DNA from: Salegentibacter sp. R32
Lineage (GTDB): Bacteria > Bacteroidota > Bacteroidia > Flavobacteriales > Flavobacteriaceae
DNA length: 64,000 nucleotides
Direction: 5' to 3'
Assembly (NCBI RefSeq): GCF_008692195.1
Contig: NZ_RXOM01000018.1
Coordinates: 124,001-188,000 of the forward strand
The translations under genes were made by a program, and so were the position numbers. Under the pieces are notes generated by a model. It ran no database searches. It was not told the origin of the DNA and saw only the letters and a list, made by a program, of their open reading frames with translations. Positions 1 through 7,168 of this stretch are shown in pieces. The first letter of the stretch is position 1. Each line of letters begins with the position of its first letter.

Positions 1-1
1 A

Positions 2-283
2 TTAGAAGTAGATTGGACGCCCCAAGCAGAAAATGGACTTTTAGCAGTTATTGATTATTTAGAAAGAGAATGGAGTGTAAATGAAATACTTCAATTAGAA
101 AACAAAATTAAAGAGGTGATTTCTTTAATTTCTATAAATCCTGATTTATTTCCCCTTCATGAAAATCTGAAGTTACACAAAGCTTTAATCGATAGAAATA
201 ACTACATAATTTATAGATTAAATACTGAAAAAGACAAAATAGAGATTATTAATTTTCGAGGAACAAAACAAAAACCACTATAA
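2..283 (+). CDS. RelE/ParE-family toxin, 5' end cut off by the window
   Basis: The frame is open from base 2 and ends at TAA 281-283, giving 93 C-terminal residues. The order of elements is typical of ParE/RelE toxins: an early WTPQAE segment, a long helical region, a segment around [15 protein letters not shown], then the closing strands NYIIYRLN and [11 protein letters not shown]. Such proteins are the toxic partner of type II toxin-antitoxin pairs and act on gyrase (ParE) or on ribosome-bound mRNA (RelE). The antitoxin gene would lie upstream, outside the window, so pairing cannot be checked. It cannot be decided from this fragment whether it is ParE- or RelE-like. Only a few residues seem to be missing at the N-terminus, judging from the usual length of about 95-100. 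Confidence 0.85.
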   Translation, partial: LEVDWTPQAENGLLAVIDYLEREWSVNEILQLENKIKEVISLISINPDLFPLHENLKLHKALIDRNNYIIYRLNTEKDKIEIINFRGTKQKPL

Positions 284-296
284 GTTTAGTGGTTTT
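271..296 (+). terminator. Rho-independent terminator of the toxin gene
   Basis: A perfect 10-bp stem (271-280 with 287-296) closes a 6-nt loop and is followed by a T-rich run. The toxin stop codon lies at the base of the loop, so the hairpin overlaps the end of the gene. Confidence 0.75.
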
Positions 297-314
297 TATT
301 TTTATAAAAATACT

Positions 315-1133
315 ATGACAACAACAGAGTTAGTTTCCCAAATCAAAATGAAAAAATCATTCTTATGCATCGGTTTAGATGTAGATTTAGAGAAAATCCC
401 AACACATTTATTGGAGAAGGAAGATCCAATTTTTGAATTTAATAAGGCAATTATCGATGCTACTCATCATTTAGCAGTAGCTTACAAACCTAATATTGCT
501 TTTTATGAAGCTTACGGTATTGAAGGTTGGCAAGCTTTAGAAAAAACAATCTCTTATTTAAATGAAAAGTACCCAGATATTTTTACCATTGCCGATGCAA
601 AACGTGGTGATATTGGTAATACTTCTACACGTTATGCCAAAGCCTTTTTCAGTGATTTGAATTTCGATTCGGTTACCGTAGCACCGTATATGGGGGAGGA
701 TTCCGTAGTGCCTTTTCTAGAATTTGAAAATAAACATACCATTTTATTAGCGCTGACTTCCAATCGTGGAGCATTCGATTTTCAAACCAAAAAAGTCGAT
801 GGGGAAGAAGTTTATAAAAAAGTTTTACAAACATCAATAACTTGGAAAAATCACCATAACCTCATGTATGTGGTGGGAGCAACCAAAGCAGAATATTTTG
901 CAGAAATTAGAAAAATAATTCCCGATAGTTTTATTCTGGTTCCCGGAGTTGGAGCGCAAGGAGGAAGCGTAGCCGAAGTTTGTAAATATGGCTTGAATGA
1001 AAATGTAGGTTTGCTCATAAATTCTGCACGTGGAATTATTTATGCTTCAACGAAAGAAAATTTTGCTGAAGCCGCTGCCGAAAAAGCCAAAGAATTACAA
1101 CAAGAAATGCAAAACATTTTAGAAAATATATAA
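315..1133 (+). CDS. pyrF: Orotidine 5'-phosphate decarboxylase (type 2)
   Basis: This 272-residue enzyme converts OMP to UMP, the last step of de novo pyrimidine synthesis, in the cytoplasm. The catalytic block DAKRGD is at residues 94-99, an APYMGEDSV segment lies near 123-131, and the phosphate-binding PGVGAQGG is at 210-217. The length of about 270 and the [11 protein letters not shown] context mark the longer type 2 subfamily rather than the E. coli PyrF type. The ATG at 315 follows the terminator of the toxin gene by about 20 nt, so the gene probably has its own promoter in or just before that spacer. No pyrimidine gene is adjacent. Confidence 0.97.
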   Translation: MTTTELVSQIKMKKSFLCIGLDVDLEKIPTHLLEKEDPIFEFNKAIIDATHHLAVAYKPNIAFYEAYGIEGWQALEKTISYLNEKYPDIFTIADAKRGDIGNTSTRYAKAFFSDLNFDSVTVAPYMGEDSVVPFLEFENKHTILLALTSNRGAFDFQTKKVDGEEVYKKVLQTSITWKNHHNLMYVVGATKAEYFAEIRKIIPDSFILVPGVGAQGGSVAEVCKYGLNENVGLLINSARGIIYASTKENFAEAAAEKAKELQQEMQNILENI

Positions 1134-1152
1134 TAGGATCTTTGATCTTTGT

Positions 1153-1176
1153 GCCACTGAGCTTGTCGAAGCGTGA
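1153..1176 (+). repeat. Short dispersed repeat fragment
   Basis: The segment centred on CTGAGCTTGTCGAAG resembles intergenic repeats common in flavobacterial genomes. A related TTCGACT/AGTCGAA palindrome sits at 38782-38818. No open frame is present. Confidence 0.4.
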
Positions 1177-1289
1177 CTAACAAACTTATTGTAAAAGTGT
1201 TCTATTGAATTTGTTTAACTCTGTTGAATCCTAGATTTCAGTATCTTAAAAAAAATGATTATCCGTAATTTATGATAATTGATGTTTTC

Positions 1290-1322
1290 GTCATTCTGGA
1301 CTTGATCCAGAATCTCATTACG
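1290..1322 (+). repeat. GTCATTC...GAATCTCAT repeat, left half
   Basis: A 7-bp inverted repeat (1294-1300 with 1306-1312) lies inside a block that begins GTCATTC and ends GAATCTCAT. The same framework, with changes mainly inside the stem, starts the longer element at 32813. It looks like a degenerate or half copy of a dispersed palindromic element. Confidence 0.55.
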
Positions 1323-1340
1323 GACATTCCAAAAACTATC

Positions 1341-1375
1341 AACCTCACAGGATTTCAAAATCGATGAGGTTTTTT
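1341..1375 (+). terminator. Probable rightward terminator or leftover repeat hairpin
   Basis: AACCTCA (1341-1347) pairs with TGAGGTT (1365-1371), with an inner GATTT/AAATC stem, followed by a T run. It lies 38 nt before the next gene, which suggests that this gene has a separate promoter. Confidence 0.5.
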
Positions 1376-1412
1376 AATTCCTAATTTCAAAGAAAATGAT
1401 TATTTTGTAGCT

Positions 1413-1901
1413 ATGGAATTAGAAAACTCAGCGCTTTATAAGAAAGCAAATGCTATTGAGCAGATGAGCTCTAAAATTGTGGATTTGGTAAATAATTATA
1501 CCGAGGAAGATGTCCTAAATTTAGAATACCTAAAAACTCAAGCTAATTTTATTGCAGAAGATAGTTTAAAGATTCCGGTAAAAATTGCCGGTGCTTGGCA
1601 TGTAGATTTGTATGATATAAAAATGGAAAATGCTGCTATTATTAGGCGGTCTGCAAGAGAAGTAAGAACTCATTTAATGGGATTAGAAATTCACGGTTTT
1701 AGAGAAAAAGAGTATTTAGATTTATTAAGAAATGAAATAGATGAATTTAGAACGCTATTTGCAGAATGGGTAAAAACTTTCGATCCGTGGAATTATATAA
1801 TCGATCGTTGGGGACTTTTTAATCCGCCCGGGGTCAATTATGACGACAAAAATCCAGATGACGATATCCCTTTTGACCCACCAGATTTTGAAGATTTGTA
1901 A
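1413..1901 (+). CDS. Conserved hypothetical protein
   Basis: This 162-residue soluble protein matches no family I recognise. The first 135 residues look mostly helical, with a central segment KIPVKIAGAWHVDLYDIKMENA followed by an arginine-rich stretch (IIRRSAREVRTHL). The C-terminal 25 residues are rich in Asp and Pro (NPDDDIPFDPPDFEDL) and are probably disordered. There is no signal peptide or membrane segment. The ATG at 1413 is preceded by TATTTTG-TAGCT, and the next gene has almost the same arrangement, so both may be transcribed with little or no leader. Codon use resembles that of the neighbours. Confidence 0.8.
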   Translation: MELENSALYKKANAIEQMSSKIVDLVNNYTEEDVLNLEYLKTQANFIAEDSLKIPVKIAGAWHVDLYDIKMENAAIIRRSAREVRTHLMGLEIHGFREKEYLDLLRNEIDEFRTLFAEWVKTFDPWNYIIDRWGLFNPPGVNYDDKNPDDDIPFDPPDFEDL

Positions 1902-1972
1902 GTGAGCTTGGAAGTTATTGTAGGTAGTGTATGATGATTTTATTTCAATAAAATATTCCTTACTTTGTAGCT

Positions 1973-2773
1973 ATGCAATTTCAAGATCAGTTACAACGAA
2001 CAATTAAGTTAAGCCAAACTCCCACCCGAATTATATCATTAGTTCCCAGCCAAACCGAATTATTAGTCGATTTAGGTTTGAAGCAAGAACTTGTAGGAAT
2101 TACAAAATTTTGCGTGCATCCTCTAGAATTACGAAAAGAAATTGAAATTGTAGGTGGAACAAAAGAAGTGAAGATTGAAAAGATTGCGCAACTTCAGCCG
2201 GATCTTATTCTTTGCAATAAAGAAGAAAACACTCCAGAAATGGTGGAAGCATTAGAAAAAATAGCTCCCGTTCACGTTTCCGATATTTCAACTATTGATG
2301 AAAGTTTGAAGTTAATTCAGCAATACGGAAAAATTTTTTATGTGGAAGAAAAAGCAGAAAAGCTAGTGGGTAATATTCAGAATGAATTGGAAAATTTTCA
2401 ACAATTTATTGAAAATCAGCCTAAGCGAAAAGTGGCTTATTTCATTTGGCGAAAACCTTGGATGGTAGCCGGGGGAGATACATTTATTAATCATTTACTT
2501 CAGCTGAACCATTTTGAAAATATTTTTGCCGAAACCCTTCGCTATCCAGAAGTTGACCTGAAGCGTTTAAAGGAAGCCGATTTGGTGTTGCTTTCTTCAG
2601 AACCTTTTCCATTTAAAAAGAAACATCAACAAGGACTAACTGAATTTGTGCATCCCAACAAAATTAAGTTTGTAGATGGCGAATTTTTTAGTTGGTATGG
2701 CTCACGATTAGAGAAAGCTTTTCGATACTTTAAAAAATGGCACCTAGCAGAATTGCTCTTGCAAAAGGGATAG
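1973..2773 (+). CDS. Helical-backbone metal receptor (BtuF/FhuD-like)
   Basis: The 266-residue protein has the periplasmic-binding fold used by ABC importers of cobalamin, haem and siderophores. The typical first strand TRIISLVPSQTELLVDLG is at about residues 18-35, a PDLILCNKEEN segment at about 77-87, and the inter-lobe helix follows. It is shorter than most such receptors and has no visible signal peptide or lipobox, so it may act in the cytoplasm or be a family member with another role. No permease or ATPase gene is adjacent. The last two codons and the stop lie within a dispersed repeat that starts at 2766, so the original C-terminus may have been altered. Confidence 0.8.
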   Translation: MQFQDQLQRTIKLSQTPTRIISLVPSQTELLVDLGLKQELVGITKFCVHPLELRKEIEIVGGTKEVKIEKIAQLQPDLILCNKEENTPEMVEALEKIAPVHVSDISTIDESLKLIQQYGKIFYVEEKAEKLVGNIQNELENFQQFIENQPKRKVAYFIWRKPWMVAGGDTFINHLLQLNHFENIFAETLRYPEVDLKRLKEADLVLLSSEPFPFKKKHQQGLTEFVHPNKIKFVDGEFFSWYGSRLEKAFRYFKKWHLAELLLQKG

Positions 2774-2833
2774 CAGCGGCATCCTTTTTTTATTTTTGAT
2801 AAAAAATTAAAAAAGATACAGCGTATAGCCCGG
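2766..2833 (-). repeat. GCGTTA-type dispersed element, inverted partial copy
   Basis: Read on the minus strand, 2790-2766 matches 48581-48604 at 23 of 24 positions (AAAAAGGATGCCGCTG core). The other end, 2833-2809, reads CCGGGCTATACGC before a T run, like the left half of the 48494 element. The outer GCGTTA/TAACGC ends are not recognisable here. The element supplies the stop codon of the preceding gene. Confidence 0.65.
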
Positions 2834-2870
2834 TTTTGTAGCTTTTTCTGCGACAAAATTTGCCCTATTC

Positions 2871-3791
2871 TTAATTATTATTTTCTAATAAATCGCGAGG
2901 GTCTTTTCTAAGTTTAAGTGGAATGTCTTCTTCTGTACTGTAGAGTTTGAGTTCAGTAATATCTGCAGGTAAGTTGAAACCGTTAAGAGCTAAGGCTTCT
3001 TTTACTTCTTTGATGATTAAGCCACGCAAAACACTAGAAGTTACGCGATAATCAATAGTATTTATCCAAAAGAAAACCTTCAAATTAATAGTACTCGCAG
3101 CGAGTTCATCTTCGATAACAAATGATTCATGGGTTTCATCTTGAATAATATTTTTATTATTATTGAGTACTTGTTTAATAAGTAATTTTGCTTGTTCAAT
3201 ATCATTTTCATAACCAATCCCCACTACAAACTCTAAACGGAAAAAACCATCGGCGGTGTAATTTTCAACAGGTTTGGTGAGTACATCGCTATTGGGAATA
3301 TAAATATCCCTTCCGTCGGTAGTTTTAATATGGGTATATCTAAAATTCAACGCTTTTACTTTCCCAAACATACTGTCTATTTTGATGGTATCGTTAATTC
3401 TAAAAGGTCGGTTAAAGGCCAATATAATTCCGGCAAGAAAGTTTTTACCGATATCCTGAAAGGCAAATCCAAGAATAATAGCAGCTCCTCCGGCAGCGGT
3501 CAAAATTCCGGCAGCAATCCCAGTAAGTCCGGCTACTTCCAAAGCTATCATAATAGCAATAAGGATGAGAACTATTTTAATGGCTTGTGCGAGAAACCTT
3601 GCCATTAAAGGGTCGTTAGCTTTCTTTAGAATTCTTCTTTTATAAAAATTGGTAATTACTTGAGCAATAAGTACACCGGCAACAATTATAAAAATGCCTA
3701 ATGCTATTTTGGGCAGGATTTCTAAAAATTCGTGGTAATAACGATCTATGGCGTTAGTGATGGTTGTAGTTGGAGATTGAAATAATAACAT
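2871..3791 (-). CDS. MscS-family mechanosensitive ion channel
   Basis: This 306-residue inner-membrane channel should release solutes during hypo-osmotic shock. Transmembrane segments are visible at about residues 29-52 (PKIALGIFIIVAGVLIAQVI) and 66-90, followed by the glycine/alanine-rich pore helix GILTAAGGAAIILGFAFQDIGKNFLAG, which matches TM3 of MscS. The soluble beta domain begins at FRINDTIKID, and a C-terminal alpha/beta domain follows. The length is that of small-conductance MscS (about 286 in E. coli). It faces the upstream plus-strand gene and shares no operon. The ATG at 3791 gives a clean N-terminus before TM1. Confidence 0.95.
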   Translation of the reverse strand: MLLFQSPTTTITNAIDRYYHEFLEILPKIALGIFIIVAGVLIAQVITNFYKRRILKKANDPLMARFLAQAIKIVLILIAIMIALEVAGLTGIAAGILTAAGGAAIILGFAFQDIGKNFLAGIILAFNRPFRINDTIKIDSMFGKVKALNFRYTHIKTTDGRDIYIPNSDVLTKPVENYTADGFFRLEFVVGIGYENDIEQAKLLIKQVLNNNKNIIQDETHESFVIEDELAASTINLKVFFWINTIDYRVTSSVLRGLIIKEVKEALALNGFNLPADITELKLYSTEEDIPLKLRKDPRDLLENNN

Positions 3792-3857
3792 TTGTGAAAA
3801 TTATGCTTCAAGGTAGTGAAAGAAAGAATGGAAATATTGTAAAAAGTTCATAAAAAA

Positions 3858-3879
3858 AAATCAGCCGCTAAGCTGATTT
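3858..3879 (-). terminator. Terminator of the 59-residue gene
   Basis: An 8-bp stem AAATCAGC/GCTGATTT (3858-3865 with 3872-3879) is followed on the minus strand by a run of nine T residues. Confidence 0.75.
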
Positions 3880-3886
3880 TTATTTT

Positions 3887-4066
3887 CTAATGTAATCGGT
3901 TGAGTTCTAACCGTCTTAATTCCTGCAAAATTTGCCTAGCTTCTTGGTTAAAATAATCACTTTTTTGTTTGTTTTTAGGAGCAATTTCGTAGGCTTTGCG
4001 CATTAAACGCGTGTACTTTTCTTTAAGTCTTTGTATTCTATCATTATTTTTTTTCCAACTAAACAT
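3887..4066 (-). CDS. Small Lacal_2735/DUF6435-like protein
   Basis: A 59-residue frame starts with ATG at 4066 and ends at TAG (3887-3889). It begins MFSWKKNNDRIQRLKEKYTRLM, continues RKAYEIAPKNKQKSDYFNQEA, and ends in an amphipathic, coiled-coil-like helix ILQELRRLELNRLH. The MFSW start, the charged helix and the length fit the Lacal_2735 family of small flavobacterial proteins of unknown function. A terminator starts 8 nt after the stop, which supports real expression. There is no membrane segment. The family assignment is from memory of its sequence pattern. Confidence 0.75.
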   Translation of the reverse strand: MFSWKKNNDRIQRLKEKYTRLMRKAYEIAPKNKQKSDYFNQEARQILQELRRLELNRLH

Positions 4067-4192
4067 ATTCTTTCATTTCATTTATACATACAAAATTAAA
4101 AGATAAGATATTTAGTATTTATTAAAATTCGTTAAGTTGTTGGTAAAGTATAGATGAGTAGTAATATCTATCGTTAATAATTTAACAAAAAA

Positions 4193-4212
4193 GCCAGGAA
4201 TAACTCCCCGGC
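4193..4212 (-). terminator. Leftward terminator downstream of the DUF4197 gene
   Basis: On the minus strand GCCGGG pairs with CCTGGC (one G-T pair) around an 8-nt loop, followed by TTTTTTG. It lies 115 nt past the stop of the DUF4197 gene, with no other gene between. Confidence 0.6.
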
Positions 4213-4326
4213 CCTTTTGACTTAACCCAAATAAATATTGAGATACCCTAAAATCTCACTACAAAGATGCGGTAGAAATCTGCAATAGATGTTATGTGAA
4301 TATTACTTAGTATTAGCTTTGGGTTA

Positions 4327-5037
4327 TTAATCTTGTAAAGCAAAAACCCTTTTTAATAAATCGGTAGTTCTACTGGCAATATTGGTTCTAATTTCTTGCT
4401 CTTCTACAGCAATCATCGTATAAACCCCGTCTAAAGCTTCCTGCGTTACATAGTCGGTTAAATCTGGGTTTACATTTTGTGTAAATGGAATATTATTGTA
4501 TTTGGTAATAATATTAGACCAGATTTGGTCGGCACCCACTTTATCAAAAGAATTTTTAATGACCGGATTGAATTTGCTGTACAACTCTTGAGAAGTTTTT
4601 TGTTCTAGATAAGTGGTTGCGGCTCGATCATTTCCCAGTAAAATATTTTTAGCATCGGTAAAAGTCATTTCTTTAATGGCATTTACAAAAATAGGAGTCG
4701 CTTCTTTAGTCGCATCTTCAGCAGCACGGTTTAAAGCTTTAATGCCTTCATCAGCTAGACTTCCTAAACCAATATCCCTTAAGCCCTGTTCTACTTTTTG
4801 CAATTCTTCCGGTAGTAAAATTTTGATGAGCTGATTCTTATAAAAGCCATCGGTTTGGGTAAGCTTACTTACCTGTTCATCAATACCTTTGTCTAAGGCT
4901 TGTTTGAGTCCATTAGCAATTTGTTCTTGGCTAAGCCCAAAACCTTGTTGTGGATGATTTTCTGCGATAGATTGTAATTCAGCACAAGAAATTAAAGAGA
5001 AGCAGATAAGGCAACTAAGGAATATTCGTTTTATCAT
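4327..5037 (-). CDS. DUF4197 lipoprotein
   Basis: The 236-residue protein starts with a lipoprotein signal, and the lipobox LISC places the modified Cys at about residue 18. The mature part shows the DUF4197 pattern: an early GLSQEQIANGLKQALDKGIDEQV segment, then LPEELQKVEQGLRDIGLG, KEATPIFVNAIKEMTFTDAKNILLG, and a C-terminal YVTQEALDGVYTMIAVEEQEIR region. It is expected to be anchored in the outer membrane or periplasm, with unknown function. It is monocistronic, divergent from catalase and separated from it by 162 nt. Confidence 0.92.
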   Translation of the reverse strand: MIKRIFLSCLICFSLISCAELQSIAENHPQQGFGLSQEQIANGLKQALDKGIDEQVSKLTQTDGFYKNQLIKILLPEELQKVEQGLRDIGLGSLADEGIKALNRAAEDATKEATPIFVNAIKEMTFTDAKNILLGNDRAATTYLEQKTSQELYSKFNPVIKNSFDKVGADQIWSNIITKYNNIPFTQNVNPDLTDYVTQEALDGVYTMIAVEEQEIRTNIASRTTDLLKRVFALQD

Positions 5038-5199
5038 AATTGTAAAATTTTGTTAATTTTTTGAATTAAATTGTGATATAAATAATGAAAACGCTTTGGT
5101 TTTGAGTATTTATAATGAATGTCTATTTCTTGATATAGATATTCGATTTTAGCTTGAGGTAAAAATAGCGTATCTTTAATTGAATTAAAAATACAAGTT

Positions 5200-6675
5200 A
5201 TGAGCGAAGAAAAAAAACTAACCACTGCTTCGGGAAGGCCATTTTATGAAAAAGAAGATTCTTTAACCGTGGGTCGCCGAGGTCCCATACTATTAGAAGA
5301 TTATGTGCTGCACGAAAGTATGGCTCATTTTAATAGAGAACGAATTCCTGAACGTGTTGTTCATGCAAAAGGTTCAGGTGCATTTGGTACGTTTACGGTA
5401 ACCAATGATATTACTAAATATACCAAAGCAAAAATGTTTTCTGAAGTAGGAAAGAAAACAGATATGTTAGCTCGCTTTTCTACGGTAGGAGGAGAAAAAG
5501 GTTCAGCAGATTCTGATCGTGATCCACGAGGTTTTGCTTTAAAATTCTACACAGAAGATGGCAATTGGGATTTAGTAGGTAATAATACTCCGGTATTTTT
5601 CATTAAAGATCCTAAAAAGTTTGCCGACTTTATTCATACTCAAAAAAGGCATCCTTTTACCAATATGAAATCGCAAACAATGCGTTGGGATTTTTGGTCG
5701 TTAAATCCAGAATCGCTTCATCAAGTAATCATTTTAATGAGTGATCGCGGAACGCCATATGGTTATCGTCATATGAATGGTTACGGTTCGCATACTTTCT
5801 CTATGATTAATGCCAATGACGAACGATTCTATGTGAAATTCCATTTTAAAACCGATCAAGGAATTAAAAATTTCACCGATGAAGAGTCTGTGGAAATGGC
5901 AGGGAAAAACCCAGATTTTGCTCAGCAAGATTTATTGGAAAATATTGAAGATGGAAAATTCCCAACTTGGACGCTTAAAATTCAGGTAATGTCGGAAGAA
6001 GATGCTAAAAGTTATAAATGGAACCCTTTCGACTTAACAAAAGTTTGGCCGCACGGAGATTATCCTTTAATTGAAGTAGGAAAAATGGAGCTTAATAAAA
6101 ATGCCGATAACTATTTCGCTCAAATTGAACAATCTGCATTTGCACCAGCTCATATCGTAGATGGTATTGGTTATTCACCCGATAAAATGTTACAAGGAAG
6201 ATTGTTATCTTATCCCGATGCTCACCGTTATAGATTAGGAGCCAACTATGAACAAATTCCTGTAAATCGCTGTCCTTATGCGGTAAATAATTATCAACGG
6301 GATGGTTTTATGACCGTAACCGATAATGGCGGAAGATCTGAAAATTACTTTCCAAACAGTTTCGATAACATAAAGAAAGCCGAAGAATACAAACAGAAAC
6401 CACCAAGAGTGACCGATGCTGAAGCAGATTGGTATGATAGAAATGCATCAGTAAGCGGTGATGACGATCATTACACGCAGCCAGGTAATTTATATCGGGT
6501 AATGAATGATGAAGCAAAAGCTCATTTGGTACATAACACTGTAGGTTCAATGAGTCAAATCGATGGTCCCAAAAAGGAAGAGATCACGCAACGCCAATTA
6601 CAACATTGGTATAAAGCCGATAAAGAATTAGGTAAAAGAATTGCTGAAGGATTAGGAGTACAAATTAAATTCTAA
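5200..6675 (+). CDS. katA: Monofunctional haem catalase
   Basis: This 491-residue enzyme disproportionates hydrogen peroxide. The distal His is at residue 55 (ERVVHAKGSGAFGTF), the distal Asn at 128 (LVGNNTPVFF), and the proximal haem-ligand Tyr at 338 in RLLSYPDAHRYRLG. The length and the absence of a C-terminal flavodoxin-like domain place it with the small-subunit (clade 3) catalases. There is no signal peptide, so it is cytoplasmic. The gene stands alone with a strong terminator. A TATCTTTA element at about 35 nt upstream resembles the flavobacterial -7 box apart from its last base. No OxyR or PerR gene is adjacent. Confidence 0.98.
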   Translation: MSEEKKLTTASGRPFYEKEDSLTVGRRGPILLEDYVLHESMAHFNRERIPERVVHAKGSGAFGTFTVTNDITKYTKAKMFSEVGKKTDMLARFSTVGGEKGSADSDRDPRGFALKFYTEDGNWDLVGNNTPVFFIKDPKKFADFIHTQKRHPFTNMKSQTMRWDFWSLNPESLHQVIILMSDRGTPYGYRHMNGYGSHTFSMINANDERFYVKFHFKTDQGIKNFTDEESVEMAGKNPDFAQQDLLENIEDGKFPTWTLKIQVMSEEDAKSYKWNPFDLTKVWPHGDYPLIEVGKMELNKNADNYFAQIEQSAFAPAHIVDGIGYSPDKMLQGRLLSYPDAHRYRLGANYEQIPVNRCPYAVNNYQRDGFMTVTDNGGRSENYFPNSFDNIKKAEEYKQKPPRVTDAEADWYDRNASVSGDDDHYTQPGNLYRVMNDEAKAHLVHNTVGSMSQIDGPKKEEITQRQLQHWYKADKELGKRIAEGLGVQIKF

Positions 6676-6706
6676 TCATCATACACATATTTATGTAAAA
6701 TTATAG

Positions 6707-6736
6707 AAGCGTTCTAATTTTAGAGCGCTTTTTTTT
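6707..6736 (+). terminator. Catalase terminator
   Basis: A 10-bp stem with one G-T pair (6707-6716 with 6721-6730) and a 4-nt loop is followed by an uninterrupted T run. Confidence 0.85.
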
Positions 6737-6772
6737 ATTTTAAAATTCTTCAGTGTAATTTGAAGCATAAAA

Positions 6773-6793
6773 AAGGGCTCGCAATGAGCCCTT
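6773..6793 (-). terminator. Leftward terminator with no known gene upstream of it
   Basis: AAGGGCTC (6773-6780) pairs perfectly with GAGCCCTT (6786-6793). On the minus strand the stem is followed by a six-T run. No annotated minus-strand gene ends here, so the transcript it stops must begin in the gene-free stretch 6800-7160. Confidence 0.65.
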
Positions 6794-7168
6794 ATACAAA
6801 CTTGTCTTTCTAAGAACATACCCCACGAATATTCTTTAAAGAAGACATGATAAAAGTAAAATGATTTCAGTCTCCAAACAATACCCTCTAGAGGGTATAT
6901 TGCGATATATAAAATTTCATAAGATTGTTATTAAAAATATTTTAATATTAAATTTTATCTATAATAGACGAAATGTAAAATCTTTATTTATTTTTAAATC
7001 GAATTAAAGGTATAATCCGAAACATATATGAAGTGAATTATGAAGATTCGTAATTGTGAGCAATTTCCTAGAAGAACTAATTTTAAATATTTTAATTCCA
7101 AAACAGGATTAACTTCTATTTTGATAGCTTTTTCGTAAATTTACGCACCTTAAATTAAGAATTTTTCA
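6794..7168. other. 375-bp gene-free stretch, possible leftward small RNA
   Basis: No plausible protein gene is seen on either strand. The only short minus frame starting with ATG is 12 codons (MSSLKNIRGVCS, around 6811-6849). The stretch holds an 18-bp perfect palindrome at 6881-6898, then very AT-rich DNA leading to icmF. Together with the leftward terminator at 6773-6793 this suggests a small non-coding or leader-peptide transcript on the minus strand. On the plus strand it must also contain the icmF promoter, for which TAAATTTA at about 7135 is a weak candidate. Confidence 0.4.
6881..6898. promoter_or_regulatory. 18-bp perfect palindrome
   Basis: ATACCCTCTAGAGGGTAT is self-complementary over its whole length. 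It could be a dimeric regulator's operator or, on the minus strand, the apical stem of a small RNA that ends at the terminator about 90 nt further on. Confidence 0.5.

Noticed and set aside
2626-2856. Minus-strand frame of 76 codons over the end of the metal-receptor gene
   Set aside because: It lies opposite a clear gene and continues through a dispersed repeat. The Cys-rich stretch is just the repeat read backwards.
5034-5225. 63-codon minus frame before catalase
   Set aside because: It overlaps the catalase start and abuts the DUF4197 start. It has no family signal, and the stretch is better explained as the divergent promoter region.
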